A DNA stretch of 64,000 nt from assembly GCF_022370755.2 (NCBI RefSeq), contig NZ_CP092364.2, positions 1,550,001 through 1,614,000 on the forward strand, read 5' to 3'. The notes under the pieces are model-generated. The model had not been told where the DNA came from. It ran no database searches and worked only from the letters and a program-made list of their open reading frames with translations. The position numbers were made by a program, and so were the translations under genes. Positions 26,280 through 35,182 of this stretch are shown here, in pieces. Origin of the DNA: Mycolicibacterium goodii (lineage in GTDB: Bacteria > Actinomycetota > Actinomycetes > Mycobacteriales > Mycobacteriaceae). The stretch's first letter is position 1. Each line of letters opens with the position of its first letter.

Positions 26280-26743
26280 TCAGGCGGTGAAGCCGCCGTC
26301 GACGTTCCAGTTGGCGCCGGTGACGAATCCGGATTCCCGACCCGCGAGAAAGCTCACCACGGCCGCGATGTCGTCGGCGTGGCCGTAGCGACCCAACGCC
26401 GTCGTCGAGCTCATGATGTCGGCAAGACCTCCGTCGGCCGGGTTCATGTCGGTGTCGACGGGACCCGGTTGCACGTTGTTGATGGTGATGCCACGCGGGC
26501 CGAGTTCACGGGCCAGGCCGATGGTGAGGGCCTGCACGGCACCCTTGGTCATCGCGTACACCGACAGGTTGTCAATTCGCCGGCCAGCTTTTCGGCGTCG
26601 GTGGCCGACGTGCCGTACGTGAACGCCACTGCCGCGCCGTCCGCGGCGAGCCGCCGAACGATGCCGGCGCCGATGCCGCGCGCGCCACCCGTCACGAGTA
26701 CGCGTCGGTCTGCCAGTGGGCTGATACTGCCGGCTTGAGTCAT
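26280..26743 (-). pseudogene. SDR family gene with internal deletion and frameshift
   Basis: The 5' part (26743 down to about 26580) encodes an SDR N-terminus: VLVTGGARGIGAGIVRRLAADGAAVAFTYGTSATDAEKLAGEL. The 3' part (about 26575-26280, another frame) encodes an SDR C-terminus: NLSVYAMTKGAVQALTIGLA with the catalytic Tyr-x-x-x-Lys, NNVQPGPVDTDMNP and GFVTGANWNVDGGF. About 100 middle codons, including NNAG and the catalytic Ser region, are gone, and the junction near 26565-26580 shifts the frame. The product would be a short Rossmann fragment only. The 3' end lies 2 bp from the end of the convergent DUF4185 gene. Confidence 0.85.
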
Positions 26744-26864
26744 GTCGAATTCCCTTCCGTCCCGGTGCTGGGGGTAACCCGGGCGCGACGAAACGGGATT
26801 CCCGGTGTGACCGGCATCACTGGAAACCGACCGCGGTTCGGCACTGTCCGCCTATCGTGAGCGC

Positions 26865-27938
26865 GTGACGAAAAGAATCGTGGTGTGGGGCACGGGTTTC
26901 GTGGGCAGCATGGTGATCGCCGAGATCGTCCGGCATCCGTTGTTCGAACTCGTGGGCGTCGGGGTCAGCAGTGCCGAGAAGGTGGGGCGTGACGTCGGCG
27001 AAATCTGCGGGTTGGGAGCGCCGATCGGCGTCACCGCCACCGACGACGTCGATGCGCTCATCGCGCTCAAACCCGACGCGCTGGTGCACTACGGGCCCAC
27101 CGCGGCACACGCCGACGCGAACATCGCGCTGATCACGCGCTTCCTGCGCGCGGGCATCGACGTGTGTTCGACGGCCATGACCCCGTGGGTGTGGCCCGAG
27201 ATGGACCTCAATCCGCCCAACTGGATCGAACCCATCACCGAGGCGTGCGAGGTGGGGCAGTCGTCGTGCTTCACCACCGGGATCGATCCCGGTTTCGCCA
27301 ACGATCTGTTCCCGATGACGCTGATGGGGCTGTGTTCGGAGGTCCGCCGCGTGCGCGCCTCGGAACTGTTGGACTACACCAACTACACCGGCGACTACGA
27401 GTTCGAGATGGGCATCGGCAGGCCACCTGAACACCGGCCGCTGCTGGAAAGCCCCGACATTCTGATTTTCGCCTGGGGCGCAACGGTTCCCATGATCGCG
27501 TACGCCGCGGGCATCGAACTCGACACCATCACCACCACGTGGGACAAATGGGTGACCCCCGACGATCGCAAGACCGCCAAGGGTGTCATCGAGGCGGGCA
27601 ACGTCGCCGCGGTGCGCTTCACGATCAACGGCGTCTACCGCGGCGAGACCCGCATCCAACTCGAACACGTCAACCGCATCGGGGCCGATGCCGCACCGGA
27701 CTGGCCCACCGGCAACGACAACGACGTCTACCGCGTCGACATCGAGGGCACGCCGTCGATCTCGCAGGAGACGGCGTTCCGGTTCACCGACGGTTCGGGC
27801 CGCGACGCCGCCGCGGCCGGGTGCCTCGCGACGGGACTGCGCGCGCTCAACGCCGTACCAGCGGTCAACGAGCATTTGCCGGGATGGGTGACACCTCTGG
27901 ATCTACCACTGATTCCTGGATTGGGAACCATTCGCTGA
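26865..27938 (+). CDS. Dihydrodipicolinate-reductase-like NAD(P)H-dependent oxidoreductase (amine dehydrogenase-like)
   Basis: A 357-residue protein with an N-terminal Rossmann motif (RIVVWGTGFVGSMVIAEI) and a DapB-like layout. It matches the actinobacterial group annotated as dihydrodipicolinate reductase, some relatives of which have been characterised as amine dehydrogenases. True DapB proteins are ~250 residues, so lysine biosynthesis is unlikely. Recognisable segments: DVCSTAMTPWVWPEMD, FTTGIDPGFANDLFPMTL, ELLDYTNYTGDYEFEMGIGRP. GTG start at 26865. Divergent from the SDR pseudogene; substrate unknown. Confidence 0.8.
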   Translation: MTKRIVVWGTGFVGSMVIAEIVRHPLFELVGVGVSSAEKVGRDVGEICGLGAPIGVTATDDVDALIALKPDALVHYGPTAAHADANIALITRFLRAGIDVCSTAMTPWVWPEMDLNPPNWIEPITEACEVGQSSCFTTGIDPGFANDLFPMTLMGLCSEVRRVRASELLDYTNYTGDYEFEMGIGRPPEHRPLLESPDILIFAWGATVPMIAYAAGIELDTITTTWDKWVTPDDRKTAKGVIEAGNVAAVRFTINGVYRGETRIQLEHVNRIGADAAPDWPTGNDNDVYRVDIEGTPSISQETAFRFTDGSGRDAAAAGCLATGLRALNAVPAVNEHLPGWVTPLDLPLIPGLGTIR

Positions 27939-27944
27939 GTAACG

Positions 27945-28019
27945 CCTGTCCCGTCAAAAGAGATGGAATACCGGATAGGTTTTCCTTCGAGACGGGGGTG
28001 ACATGGTTGACGGGACAGG
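27945..28019 (+). promoter_or_regulatory. 13-bp inverted repeat spanning the start of the Hsp70-like gene
   Basis: CCTGTCCCGTCAA (27945-27957) is perfectly complementary to TTGACGGGACAGG (28007-28019). The right arm covers codons 2-6 of the gene at 28003, and the 49-nt loop holds the ribosome-binding region. If transcribed, the stem would enclose the start codon and could limit translation. Confidence 0.45.
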
Positions 28020-29772
28020 GCTGTCGATCGGCGCGACCAATCTGACGGCGGTGCACGTGGGGCGCGCCGCTGTGACGCGGACGCCCGTGCTGACGCGCTA
28101 TCCCCACCGGCCCTCTGAGGTGGGGGTGCCCGGTGAGAACCCCAACCTCACCGAGCGCGGTCTCATCCTCACCGACTTCGTCGACCGCGTCGGCGACCCT
28201 GTCGGCCTCGTGGCCGTCGACGGGTCGTCGCACCGCGGTGAGGTGCTCGTCGCCGAGGCGCTGGGCGCGTTGTTGGTGGCGCTGACCGGCGGCCGCCCGC
28301 TCGGTCCGGTCGCCATCACCCATCCGGCGCACTGGCGGCCCAACCAGATCGACACGCTTCGCGGCGCACTCGGGCCGGAGTTCGGCGGTGCGCCGCTCGT
28401 GGCGGACGCGACAGCGGCGCTGACGGCGCTGCAGGACGATCCCGGCGTGCCGACCCGCGGTGTCATCGCCGTGTGCGATTTCGGTGGCAGCGGCACCAGC
28501 ATCACGCTCGCCGAGGCCGACAACGGCTACCAACCGATCGCACCGACGGTGCGCCACGCCGACCTGTCCGGCGCGCTGATCGACCAGGCGTTGCTGACAC
28601 ACGTCGTCAACGACCTGTCGGCAGCGGGCACCATCGACCTGAGCGGCACGTCGGTGATCGGGTCACTGAGCCGATTGCGCGCCGAATGCCGGCGCGCCAA
28701 AGAACGGTTGTCCACCGAATCGGCAACCACGCTGGTCGCCGACCTTCCCGGGCATCGCGCCGATGTGCGCCTCACCCGCACCGAACTCGACGAGGTGCTG
28801 CGCGCTCCCCTTGGCGAATTCGTCGGCGTGCTGCAGGACACCTTGGAGCGCAACGGTTTACCACCTGGTGCGCTTGCGGCTGTCGCCACCATCGGTGGCG
28901 GGGCGCGCACCCCGGCGATCACCACAACACTGTCGGAGCATCTGCGGGTGCCCGTGATCACCGTGCCGCAACCCGAACTGAGCGCTGCGATCGGCGCCGG
29001 CCTGATCGCCGCGCGCGCAACGGTGCGTGACAGTGCGACCGCCCTCGTACCGGCGGCCGGGGGCGCCGGTACGGCGACCATGGCCGCGGCCCTGGTCGCC
29101 CCCGAACCTCCCGCCGCGCCGCAGGCGCTGGCGTGGTCGGACGCCGACGACGTGCCCGATGTCGCACCGCTGGACGATCACGTCGACGATGAGCCGGCTT
29201 CGTCGGTGTACGGCCCGCGTCCGCAGGTGCAGTTCGCCGGCCCCGAACCGGCCGACACCGACGCCGCACAACCCTGGTACCGGCGCCGCGTGGCCGTCGT
29301 CGGAGCGGGCGCCGTTGCCGTGCTGGCGGTCGTGGCCGCGACGGTCCTGGTGGTCAACCGTGACAGCGGCGAGGTCACGGTACCGGCATCGACCGACACC
29401 CCAGTCACCACTGAGACCACCGGGACCACTGCGGCCACTGAGACAGCCCCTACCGCCGGCGACGCCCCGCCCGCGCCGCCGGTGGCCGTGGAGGAGCCGC
29501 CGCAGACCTTCACCGAGGCGCCGCCCGCGCCCCAGACCGTGGTGCAGACCGTGACACCGGCCCCCGTCGAACCACCGGCCGAGACGCAGCCGACGACGGA
29601 AACGCCACCGCCGTCCAGCGAGCCGCCACCCACCACCACCGAGACGCCTCCACCGACGACCACAGGGGCACCGACCAGCACGTCGCCGCCCTGGAGCCCC
29701 ACCGCGCCGTATCCGACGATCCCCGGTCTGCCGTGGGTGCCCGCACCCCAGGTTCCGGGGGCCAACCAGTAG
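28003..29772 (+). CDS. Hsp70-like ATPase with C-terminal membrane anchor and Pro/Thr-rich external tail
   Basis: A 589-residue protein. The first ~345 residues have the actin/Hsp70 fold: LSIGATNLTAVHVG (phosphate 1), AITHPAHWRPNQIDTLRGAL, VIAVCDFGGSGTSITLAE (phosphate 2), RRAKERLS and AVATIGGGARTPAITTTLSEHL (adenosine motif). There is no canonical substrate-binding domain. After an acidic linker comes one membrane helix (about 428-450) and a ~138-residue Pro/Thr/Glu-rich tail, expected to lie outside the membrane and possibly O-mannosylated. Such membrane-tethered Hsp70-like proteins occur across mycobacteria with no established function; a sensor or envelope-tether role is inference. Confidence 0.85.
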   Translation: MVDGTGLSIGATNLTAVHVGRAAVTRTPVLTRYPHRPSEVGVPGENPNLTERGLILTDFVDRVGDPVGLVAVDGSSHRGEVLVAEALGALLVALTGGRPLGPVAITHPAHWRPNQIDTLRGALGPEFGGAPLVADATAALTALQDDPGVPTRGVIAVCDFGGSGTSITLAEADNGYQPIAPTVRHADLSGALIDQALLTHVVNDLSAAGTIDLSGTSVIGSLSRLRAECRRAKERLSTESATTLVADLPGHRADVRLTRTELDEVLRAPLGEFVGVLQDTLERNGLPPGALAAVATIGGGARTPAITTTLSEHLRVPVITVPQPELSAAIGAGLIAARATVRDSATALVPAAGGAGTATMAAALVAPEPPAAPQALAWSDADDVPDVAPLDDHVDDEPASSVYGPRPQVQFAGPEPADTDAAQPWYRRRVAVVGAGAVAVLAVVAATVLVVNRDSGEVTVPASTDTPVTTETTGTTAATETAPTAGDAPPAPPVAVEEPPQTFTEAPPAPQTVVQTVTPAPVEPPAETQPTTETPPPSSEPPPTTTETPPPTTTGAPTSTSPPWSPTAPYPTIPGLPWVPAPQVPGANQ

Positions 29773-29847
29773 GCTGCGAAAAACGCTGCCGCCCAGGCTC
29801 ATAGGAAAATCCTGGCGCCACCCGGGACCAGCGGCCAGTATGGACCA

Positions 29848-31413
29848 ATGACCGATACGCAGGGGAACACCGGGGCTCAGGTGGTGATGCGGCGACTGCT
29901 CGCAGAAGGCGTCGACGTGTGCTTCGCCAATCCCGGCACCTCGGAGATGCACTTCGTCGCGGCGCTCGACACCGCACCCGACATGCGTCCCGTGCTGTGC
30001 CTGTTCGAGGGCGTCGCGACCGGCGCGGCCGACGGCTACGCGCGCATCGCGGGCAGACCCGCGGCGACGTTGCTGCACCTCGGTCCCGGCATGGCCAACG
30101 GCCTGGCGAACCTGCACAACGCCCGGCGCGCCCACAGCCCCGTCGTGAACATCGTCGGCGACCACGCCACGTACCACAAATCCCTCGACGCGCCGCTCGA
30201 ATCCGACATCGACGCGCTCGGCGCCTGGCTGCACGGCGTGGTGCACCGGCCGGGGTCGGCCGCGGAGCTCGACGCGGCCGTGCGCAGTGCGGTGCGCGAC
30301 GCCGTCGGTCCGCCCGGCAAGGTTGCCACGGTGATCCTGCCCGCGGACTACTCATGGGATCGGGCGCAGGAACCCGCGTCGAGTGCGGTGCCGGCGCAGA
30401 TCAACCGCACCGGGGACACCGAGGACACCATCGACGTCATCGCCGCCGCGGATCTACTGCGCGCCCACGGCGACAAGGTCGTCATCTTGCTCGGGGGTGC
30501 GGCCACCGCGGCGGCCGGGCTGACCGCGGCGGCGCGCATCCACGCCGCCACCGGCGCCCGCACGCTCGTCGAGACGTTCCCGGCCCGGCTGGCCCGTGGC
30601 CGCGGCATCCCACCGCTCGACAGGCTGCAGTACCTCGGCGAGTTCGCGACGCAACAGTTGGCGGGTGCGACACACCTCATCCTCGCCGGAACGCGAAAAC
30701 CCGTGTCGTTCTTCGCCTATCCGGGAAAGCCGAGCGAGCTCGCGCCCGCGGATGCGCAGGTGCACACGCTGGCGCCCGTCGATCTGGAGAAACTGGCCGA
30801 CGTGCTCGGCGCCGAAGCGCCCGCACTGCCCGAACCGGATCCGTTGCCCGCGCCCACCGGACCGCTGACCGTGCAAAACTGGCCGCTGGTGATCGCCGCT
30901 CTGCTGCCCGAGAACGCGATCATCTCCGACGAGGCCAACACCAGCGGTGTGCTGCTGCCGGCCGCCACCGCCTCGGCGCCGCCGCACGACGTGCTGACCC
31001 TCACCGGCGGCGCGATCGGCCAGGGCCTGCCGGTCGCCGTCGGCGCCGCGGTCGCGGCGCCCGACCGGCCCGTGATCGCGCTGCAGGCGGATGGCAGCGC
31101 GGCGTACACGATCTCGGCGTTGTGGACCATGGCCCGCGAACAACTCGACATCACCGTGGTGATCCTCAACAACCATGCGTATGCCATCCTGCAGATGGAG
31201 TTGCAGCGTGTGGGCACCACAGCAAGCGGTGATCGGTCGCGTTCGCTGCTCGACATCGGCCATCCCGACATCGATTTCGCCACGATCGCACAGGGATTCG
31301 GGGTGCCCGCCACCCGGGCCGGCACCGCCGAGGAGCTGGCCGCGCAATTCGCCGCGGCGATCGAGGAACCAGGTCCGCACCTGATCGACGCCGCGATCGG
31401 CCGGTTGCCGTAG
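29848..31413 (+). CDS. Acetolactate-synthase-like ThDP enzyme (IlvX type)
   Basis: A 521-residue thiamin-diphosphate enzyme. The PYR domain has VCFANPGTSEMHFVAALD with the catalytic Glu in LFEGVATGAADGYARI; the PP domain has TLTGGAIGQGLPVAVGAA and the cofactor motif QADGSAAYTISALW..VVILNN. In my recall it resembles mycobacterial IlvX (Rv3509c) more than the biosynthetic IlvB1: it is shorter and lacks a nearby ilvN regulatory subunit, so a catabolic or unknown carboligase/decarboxylase role is likelier than branched-chain amino-acid synthesis. The next gene starts 9 bp downstream. Confidence 0.87.
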   Translation: MTDTQGNTGAQVVMRRLLAEGVDVCFANPGTSEMHFVAALDTAPDMRPVLCLFEGVATGAADGYARIAGRPAATLLHLGPGMANGLANLHNARRAHSPVVNIVGDHATYHKSLDAPLESDIDALGAWLHGVVHRPGSAAELDAAVRSAVRDAVGPPGKVATVILPADYSWDRAQEPASSAVPAQINRTGDTEDTIDVIAAADLLRAHGDKVVILLGGAATAAAGLTAAARIHAATGARTLVETFPARLARGRGIPPLDRLQYLGEFATQQLAGATHLILAGTRKPVSFFAYPGKPSELAPADAQVHTLAPVDLEKLADVLGAEAPALPEPDPLPAPTGPLTVQNWPLVIAALLPENAIISDEANTSGVLLPAATASAPPHDVLTLTGGAIGQGLPVAVGAAVAAPDRPVIALQADGSAAYTISALWTMAREQLDITVVILNNHAYAILQMELQRVGTTASGDRSRSLLDIGHPDIDFATIAQGFGVPATRAGTAEELAAQFAAAIEEPGPHLIDAAIGRLP

Positions 31414-31422
31414 CGTCAGACC

Positions 31423-32385
31423 ATGCACACTGTCGCAGTGCTCGCGGTGTCGGACACGATCGCGTTCGACCTCAGCACGGCCGTCGAGACCTTCGGCCGT
31501 GCCCAATCGGCCTCCGGTGAGCCTGCCTACCGCGTCATGGTGTGCTCGGCCGAACCCGTCGTGCAGGCAGGCACCTTCCGCATCGCGAGCGATCACGGCC
31601 TGAGCGACCTCGCGCAGGCCGACACCATCGTGGTGCCGGGCCGACACGACGTGACCGGGGAGGTGCCCGCAGAGGTCTTCGCGGCCCTGCGCGACGCGTA
31701 TGCAAGGGGTACGCGCATCGCGTCGATCTGCACCGGCGCCTTCCTGCTCGCCGCGGCCCGACTGCTGGACGGTCGACGTGCCACCACCCATTGGGTGGCC
31801 GCCGACGAGTTCCGCACCGCGTTCCCCGCCGTCGACCTGGACCCCGACGTGCTGTACGTGGACTCCGGACAGATCCTCACCTCGGCGGGCGCTTCGGCCG
31901 GGATCGACCTGTGCCTGCACATGATCCGGCTCGACCACGGCGCCGCGGTCGCGGCCGACGCCGCCCGCATGGCCGTGGCCCCGTTGCACCGCGACGGCGG
32001 CCAGGCCCAGTTCATCCGTCGAAACACCCTGGCCGCCAGGCGGCTCGGGGAACGCACCGAACTCGATGACGTGCTGCTCTGGATCGAGGACGAGGCCCAC
32101 CGCGAACTGACCCTCGCCGACATCGCGGCGCGCGCCGCGGTGAGCGTGCGCACCCTCAACCGGCGATTCCAGGCCGAGACCGGTCAGACCCCGATGCAGT
32201 GGCTGACCGGTGTACGTATCCGCAATGCGCAACACCTGCTCGAAAGTACGGCCGACGGCATCGAATCCATCGGCCGCCACGTGGGATTCAGCTCGCCGGC
32301 GAACTTCCGCGAACAGTTCCGCAAGCTCACCGGCGTCTCACCGCAGCAGTACCGCAACTCGTTCCGCGACCGGATGGCCGGCTGA
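31423..32385 (+). CDS. GlxA-type transcriptional regulator (DJ-1/PfpI domain plus AraC HTH)
   Basis: A 320-residue regulator. Residues ~1-175 form a DJ-1/PfpI-like domain (TVAVLAVSDTIAFDLSTAVE, ASICTGAFLLAAARLLDGRRATTHW), and ~215-315 an AraC family double helix-turn-helix (LADIAARAAVSVRTLNRRFQ, GIESIGRHVGFSSPANFREQFR..GVSPQQYR). Probably controls a nearby catabolic gene; it follows the IlvX-like gene by 9 bp, suggesting one transcript. It converges on the methyltransferase gene with zero spacing (stops at 32385 and 32386). Confidence 0.92.
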   Translation: MHTVAVLAVSDTIAFDLSTAVETFGRAQSASGEPAYRVMVCSAEPVVQAGTFRIASDHGLSDLAQADTIVVPGRHDVTGEVPAEVFAALRDAYARGTRIASICTGAFLLAAARLLDGRRATTHWVAADEFRTAFPAVDLDPDVLYVDSGQILTSAGASAGIDLCLHMIRLDHGAAVAADAARMAVAPLHRDGGQAQFIRRNTLAARRLGERTELDDVLLWIEDEAHRELTLADIAARAAVSVRTLNRRFQAETGQTPMQWLTGVRIRNAQHLLESTADGIESIGRHVGFSSPANFREQFRKLTGVSPQQYRNSFRDRMAG

Positions 32386-33468
32386 TCAACCCGAACGACG
32401 CCGCTTCTCAAGGACGATCTGCGCCAACGGGATCCGCATCTGCTCCGGCTGGGCCGACAACCTGGTGGCGATACCGGCGTGGAGCCGGTCCTGGACCTGC
32501 GCGCAGCGCACCGCGTCGTCGTCGAGCGGGGTACACAGATCGTTGAAGAGCGTGAACCGGCAGAAATCCGCCCAGCGGAGCCCGAAAGCGTCGGTGTCCC
32601 TGTCTTTCCGGTAACTGCGGTAGATCACGTCCTCGGCGTCGTACACCTCGAGGTGGCTGATCGACAGCCCCTCGAACCGGCCCGACGGCGCGAACGGCGC
32701 CATGAAATCGTTGGCGCGGCGTCCGACGATGGGCAGCGACATGCGCTGCAGTTCGTCCTGGCGCAGCACGCCTTCGGCGGTCAGTTCGCGCAGGGTGTCC
32801 ATCACCGCGGCGAACAGCGGGCGGTAACCGAAGTCGCCGTCGTCCCCGAGGGCCGCGGTCAGCACCACCAACTGGGCGCCTGAGGCCAGTTCCCGGCCGC
32901 GGAACGCGACGAACTCGTGCCAGTCGAACGCCGCCTGGCGGGCATATGCGGACACCACCTGTGGATCGCCGCTGAACGACGCGGCGATGTGGTCGGGCAC
33001 CGGCATCGGCATGCGGCTCACCCGCACGATGGCCCACGCCGACCAGCCGACGTGCACGGAGTTCGACGGCAGGATCTGGGTGTAGAACGACCGTCCGACC
33101 GCCGACGGGTACGTCGAGGTGTCGCAGCGCAGATACGAGTCCGGGTTGTCCGCCAGGCCGCGGAACACCGCGGTGAAATCGTTGTCGGCGTTGTCGGTGT
33201 GCGTCACCAGCACCGAGTGCTCGGGGCGGGTGCGGTTGCGTAACTCGGCGATCGCCGCCGCGATCGGACGCATCGAGTTGCGCCCCGTGCCCACACCGTA
33301 GTCGGCGATGACGATGGGGTAGGGCGCCCGGGGAAGCGAAACGGTCCGCGCGGCCTGCTCCAACAGGGCGATCGCGGAGTTGAGCCCGGCGGCGTGAGGG
33401 CGCGGCGCCTGCGGCTTCGACGGGTGATCACTCGGTTCCGGGTCGACGGCAACCCTGTACCTGGGCAT
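32386..33468 (-). CDS. SABATH-type SAM-dependent carboxyl methyltransferase
   Basis: A 360-residue protein starting at the ATG at 33468. It matches the SABATH family better known in plants (salicylate, jasmonate, indole-acetate methyltransferases): VIADYGVGTGRNSMRPIAAA (SAM loop), VLVTHTDNADNDFTAVFRGL, SFYTQILPSNSVHVGWSAWAIVRVSRMP (equivalent of the plant SxxLHS..LxWLS segment) and WHEFVAFRGRELASGAQLVV. Mycobacterial SABATH enzymes methylate small carboxylic acids; here the acid is unknown. Its start is only 2 bp after the stop of a 50-residue membrane microprotein, so the pair is surely co-translated. Confidence 0.82.
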   Translation of the reverse strand: MPRYRVAVDPEPSDHPSKPQAPRPHAAGLNSAIALLEQAARTVSLPRAPYPIVIADYGVGTGRNSMRPIAAAIAELRNRTRPEHSVLVTHTDNADNDFTAVFRGLADNPDSYLRCDTSTYPSAVGRSFYTQILPSNSVHVGWSAWAIVRVSRMPMPVPDHIAASFSGDPQVVSAYARQAAFDWHEFVAFRGRELASGAQLVVLTAALGDDGDFGYRPLFAAVMDTLRELTAEGVLRQDELQRMSLPIVGRRANDFMAPFAPSGRFEGLSISHLEVYDAEDVIYRSYRKDRDTDAFGLRWADFCRFTLFNDLCTPLDDDAVRCAQVQDRLHAGIATRLSAQPEQMRIPLAQIVLEKRRRSG

Positions 33469-33470
33469 GG

Positions 33471-33623
33471 CTATTCCCGCCGCCGGGCCAGCAGCAGACC
33501 GATGAGCATTCTCACGACGAGAATGATGACCAAGATGAACCGCATAGGCGAATCGACGGTCACCCGCCGGCATGACGTGGGCCGCCGCCCGGCGACCGTC
33601 GTCGACACCTCGTCGCGGGCCAT
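33471..33623 (-). CDS. Small single-pass membrane protein (50 aa)
   Basis: A short ORF, ATG at 33623 with a strong GGGAGG just upstream, ending TAG at 33471. The first half is basic and polar (MARDEVSTTVAGRRPTSCRR); residues ~27-47 form one membrane helix (FILVIILVVRMLIGLLLA) and the end is RRRE. The helix contains one Arg. No homologue is recognised. It lies between the StyA-like gene and the methyltransferase gene, with a 2-bp gap to the latter, which argues for a real coupled gene. Confidence 0.65.
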   Translation of the reverse strand: MARDEVSTTVAGRRPTSCRRVTVDSPMRFILVIILVVRMLIGLLLARRRE

Positions 33624-33742
33624 CACACCTCCCGGCGTTGCTGACACTCACGACGGTAGTCGCAGGCGACGAGACCAGGACCGACTTCCGCCGTGATCAG
33701 CTGCAGGGAGCTCGAGGGCCGGAAGCGCCGGATCGTCGACAG

Positions 33743-35116
33743 CTACACCGGGGACACCGCCAGCTGCGACCGCTGGAACTCACCGGCCGGGACGAAACGG
33801 GCGAGCACGTCGTCGGCGGGTTCTCCCGCGAGGTCGGTGATCAGGTCCCTGGCCGCGGCCGCGGATCCCGCGGCGGGCTCGAACCGCCGGGGATCATCCA
33901 GCAGGCCGAACAGGTTGGACGCGAACCGGCTGCTCGCGCTCGCCGCTCCGAAGAACAGACCGCCGTGCTCGGTGAACTCGGGGTCGCCGAGGAACAGCCG
34001 CGTCACAAGTTGTGCGCCGCGCGCCCGGCGGACGTAGAACTCCTCGAACGCCGCCCGCAGCCACGTTCCGTCGAACGGGCCGTCGTGCGCGGCGGCCTTG
34101 TGCACCAGGGCCGCGGCCTGGATCAGCCCGCCCTGCGCGCCCTGACCGGCGATCGGGTCGTAGGTCACCGCGGTGTCGCCGAGTGCGGCCACCGGATGTC
34201 CGCTCGCGGTGCGCCCGACACCGTTACGCACCACCTGCGTCACCGCGCCCTTGAGCCACGAATGCGGATCCTCGTCGATCACCCGCAAGGCACTCACCTC
34301 GGGGGCGTCCCAGTCGATGTAGGCGCGGTGCAGGTCGTTGACGATCTCCAGGGCGCTCGCCGGGCTGTCGGCCGCGGCGAACCGGCGCTCCCAGTCGCTG
34401 CCGGGACGGGCCCACCCGAGGAACGCCCACGCCGGGCCGATATCCTTGTGCAGGTAGCCACCCAGGAACGACTCGCCCTGATCGGTGACCACCGTGAACG
34501 CGTTGTGCGCGCTGCCCTCGGGGCTGCGGTGAGCGAAAACTCCAGGCCCGTGCGGCAGTCCGGTGAGTGTGACGCTCAGCAGCGTGCGCTGCGGGCGGTC
34601 GTACGCGGTGCGGCGCGGATCGATGGGAAACAGCTGGGACAGTCCACCGCGCCCGGTGGCGACCAGCGTCAGATCGACCGACCCGGCGATCGCATCGAGT
34701 CGCGCCGGATCGACCGGTTCGACCACGAACCGCCCGCCGCGCTGCTGGAACAACGTGAGCCGGTCGTCGGCCTTGAGGCGGGTGTCCACCGCGATACCGC
34801 GGAAACCCGAGAACGACGCGTCGAACGCGACCTCTTCGGGTGTGCTGCTCTGCGGGTTGAGTACCCGCACGCTCTGTCCGGTCGACGTCGGCCCGGTCGC
34901 GAGGTACGTGTTGAGTCCGAGCGACTCCTCGGCCCGCTGCGCCTCACCGAAGATGAGCGACGTACCGGTGGCAGGCACGTCGTCCCGTAGGCTCTTCTGA
35001 TCGCGATCGCTGTAGATGGTGACCTCGAACCCGTTGTCCAACAAGCCGAGCGCCGCGGTGACGCCGGTCTGCCCGGCGCCGATGACCGCTGCGGAACGTC
35101 CACTCGATGTCGTCAT
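33743..35116 (-). CDS. StyA-like FAD monooxygenase
   Basis: A 457-residue flavoprotein like the oxygenase component of styrene/indole monooxygenase. N-terminal FAD motif AAVIGAGQTGVTAALGLLDNG, followed by TSLIFGEAQRAEESLGLN, RGIAVDTRLKADDR and GDTAVTYDPIAGQGAQGGLIQAAAL, the segments that set StyA proteins apart from other group E monooxygenases. Enzymes of this group need FADH2 from a separate reductase (StyB); no flavin reductase is in the window. ATG at 35116 lacks a good SD. Possible substrates are vinyl arenes, indole or similar. Confidence 0.83.
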   Translation of the reverse strand: MTTSSGRSAAVIGAGQTGVTAALGLLDNGFEVTIYSDRDQKSLRDDVPATGTSLIFGEAQRAEESLGLNTYLATGPTSTGQSVRVLNPQSSTPEEVAFDASFSGFRGIAVDTRLKADDRLTLFQQRGGRFVVEPVDPARLDAIAGSVDLTLVATGRGGLSQLFPIDPRRTAYDRPQRTLLSVTLTGLPHGPGVFAHRSPEGSAHNAFTVVTDQGESFLGGYLHKDIGPAWAFLGWARPGSDWERRFAAADSPASALEIVNDLHRAYIDWDAPEVSALRVIDEDPHSWLKGAVTQVVRNGVGRTASGHPVAALGDTAVTYDPIAGQGAQGGLIQAAALVHKAAAHDGPFDGTWLRAAFEEFYVRRARGAQLVTRLFLGDPEFTEHGGLFFGAASASSRFASNLFGLLDDPRRFEPAAGSAAAARDLITDLAGEPADDVLARFVPAGEFQRSQLAVSPV

Positions 35117-35182
35117 GCACGACACTATGGATCCACGACCGGATCTGGCACAGGTACCGGCTCACCGTGATCAGAACCCCCT

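Noticed and set aside
26865..27938. DapB of lysine biosynthesis
   Set aside because: At 357 residues it is ~100 longer than DapB and matches the amine-dehydrogenase-like group.
29848..31413. Biosynthetic acetohydroxyacid synthase IlvB
   Set aside because: Shorter than IlvB, closer to IlvX in the segments I can recall, and no ilvN/ilvC neighbours.
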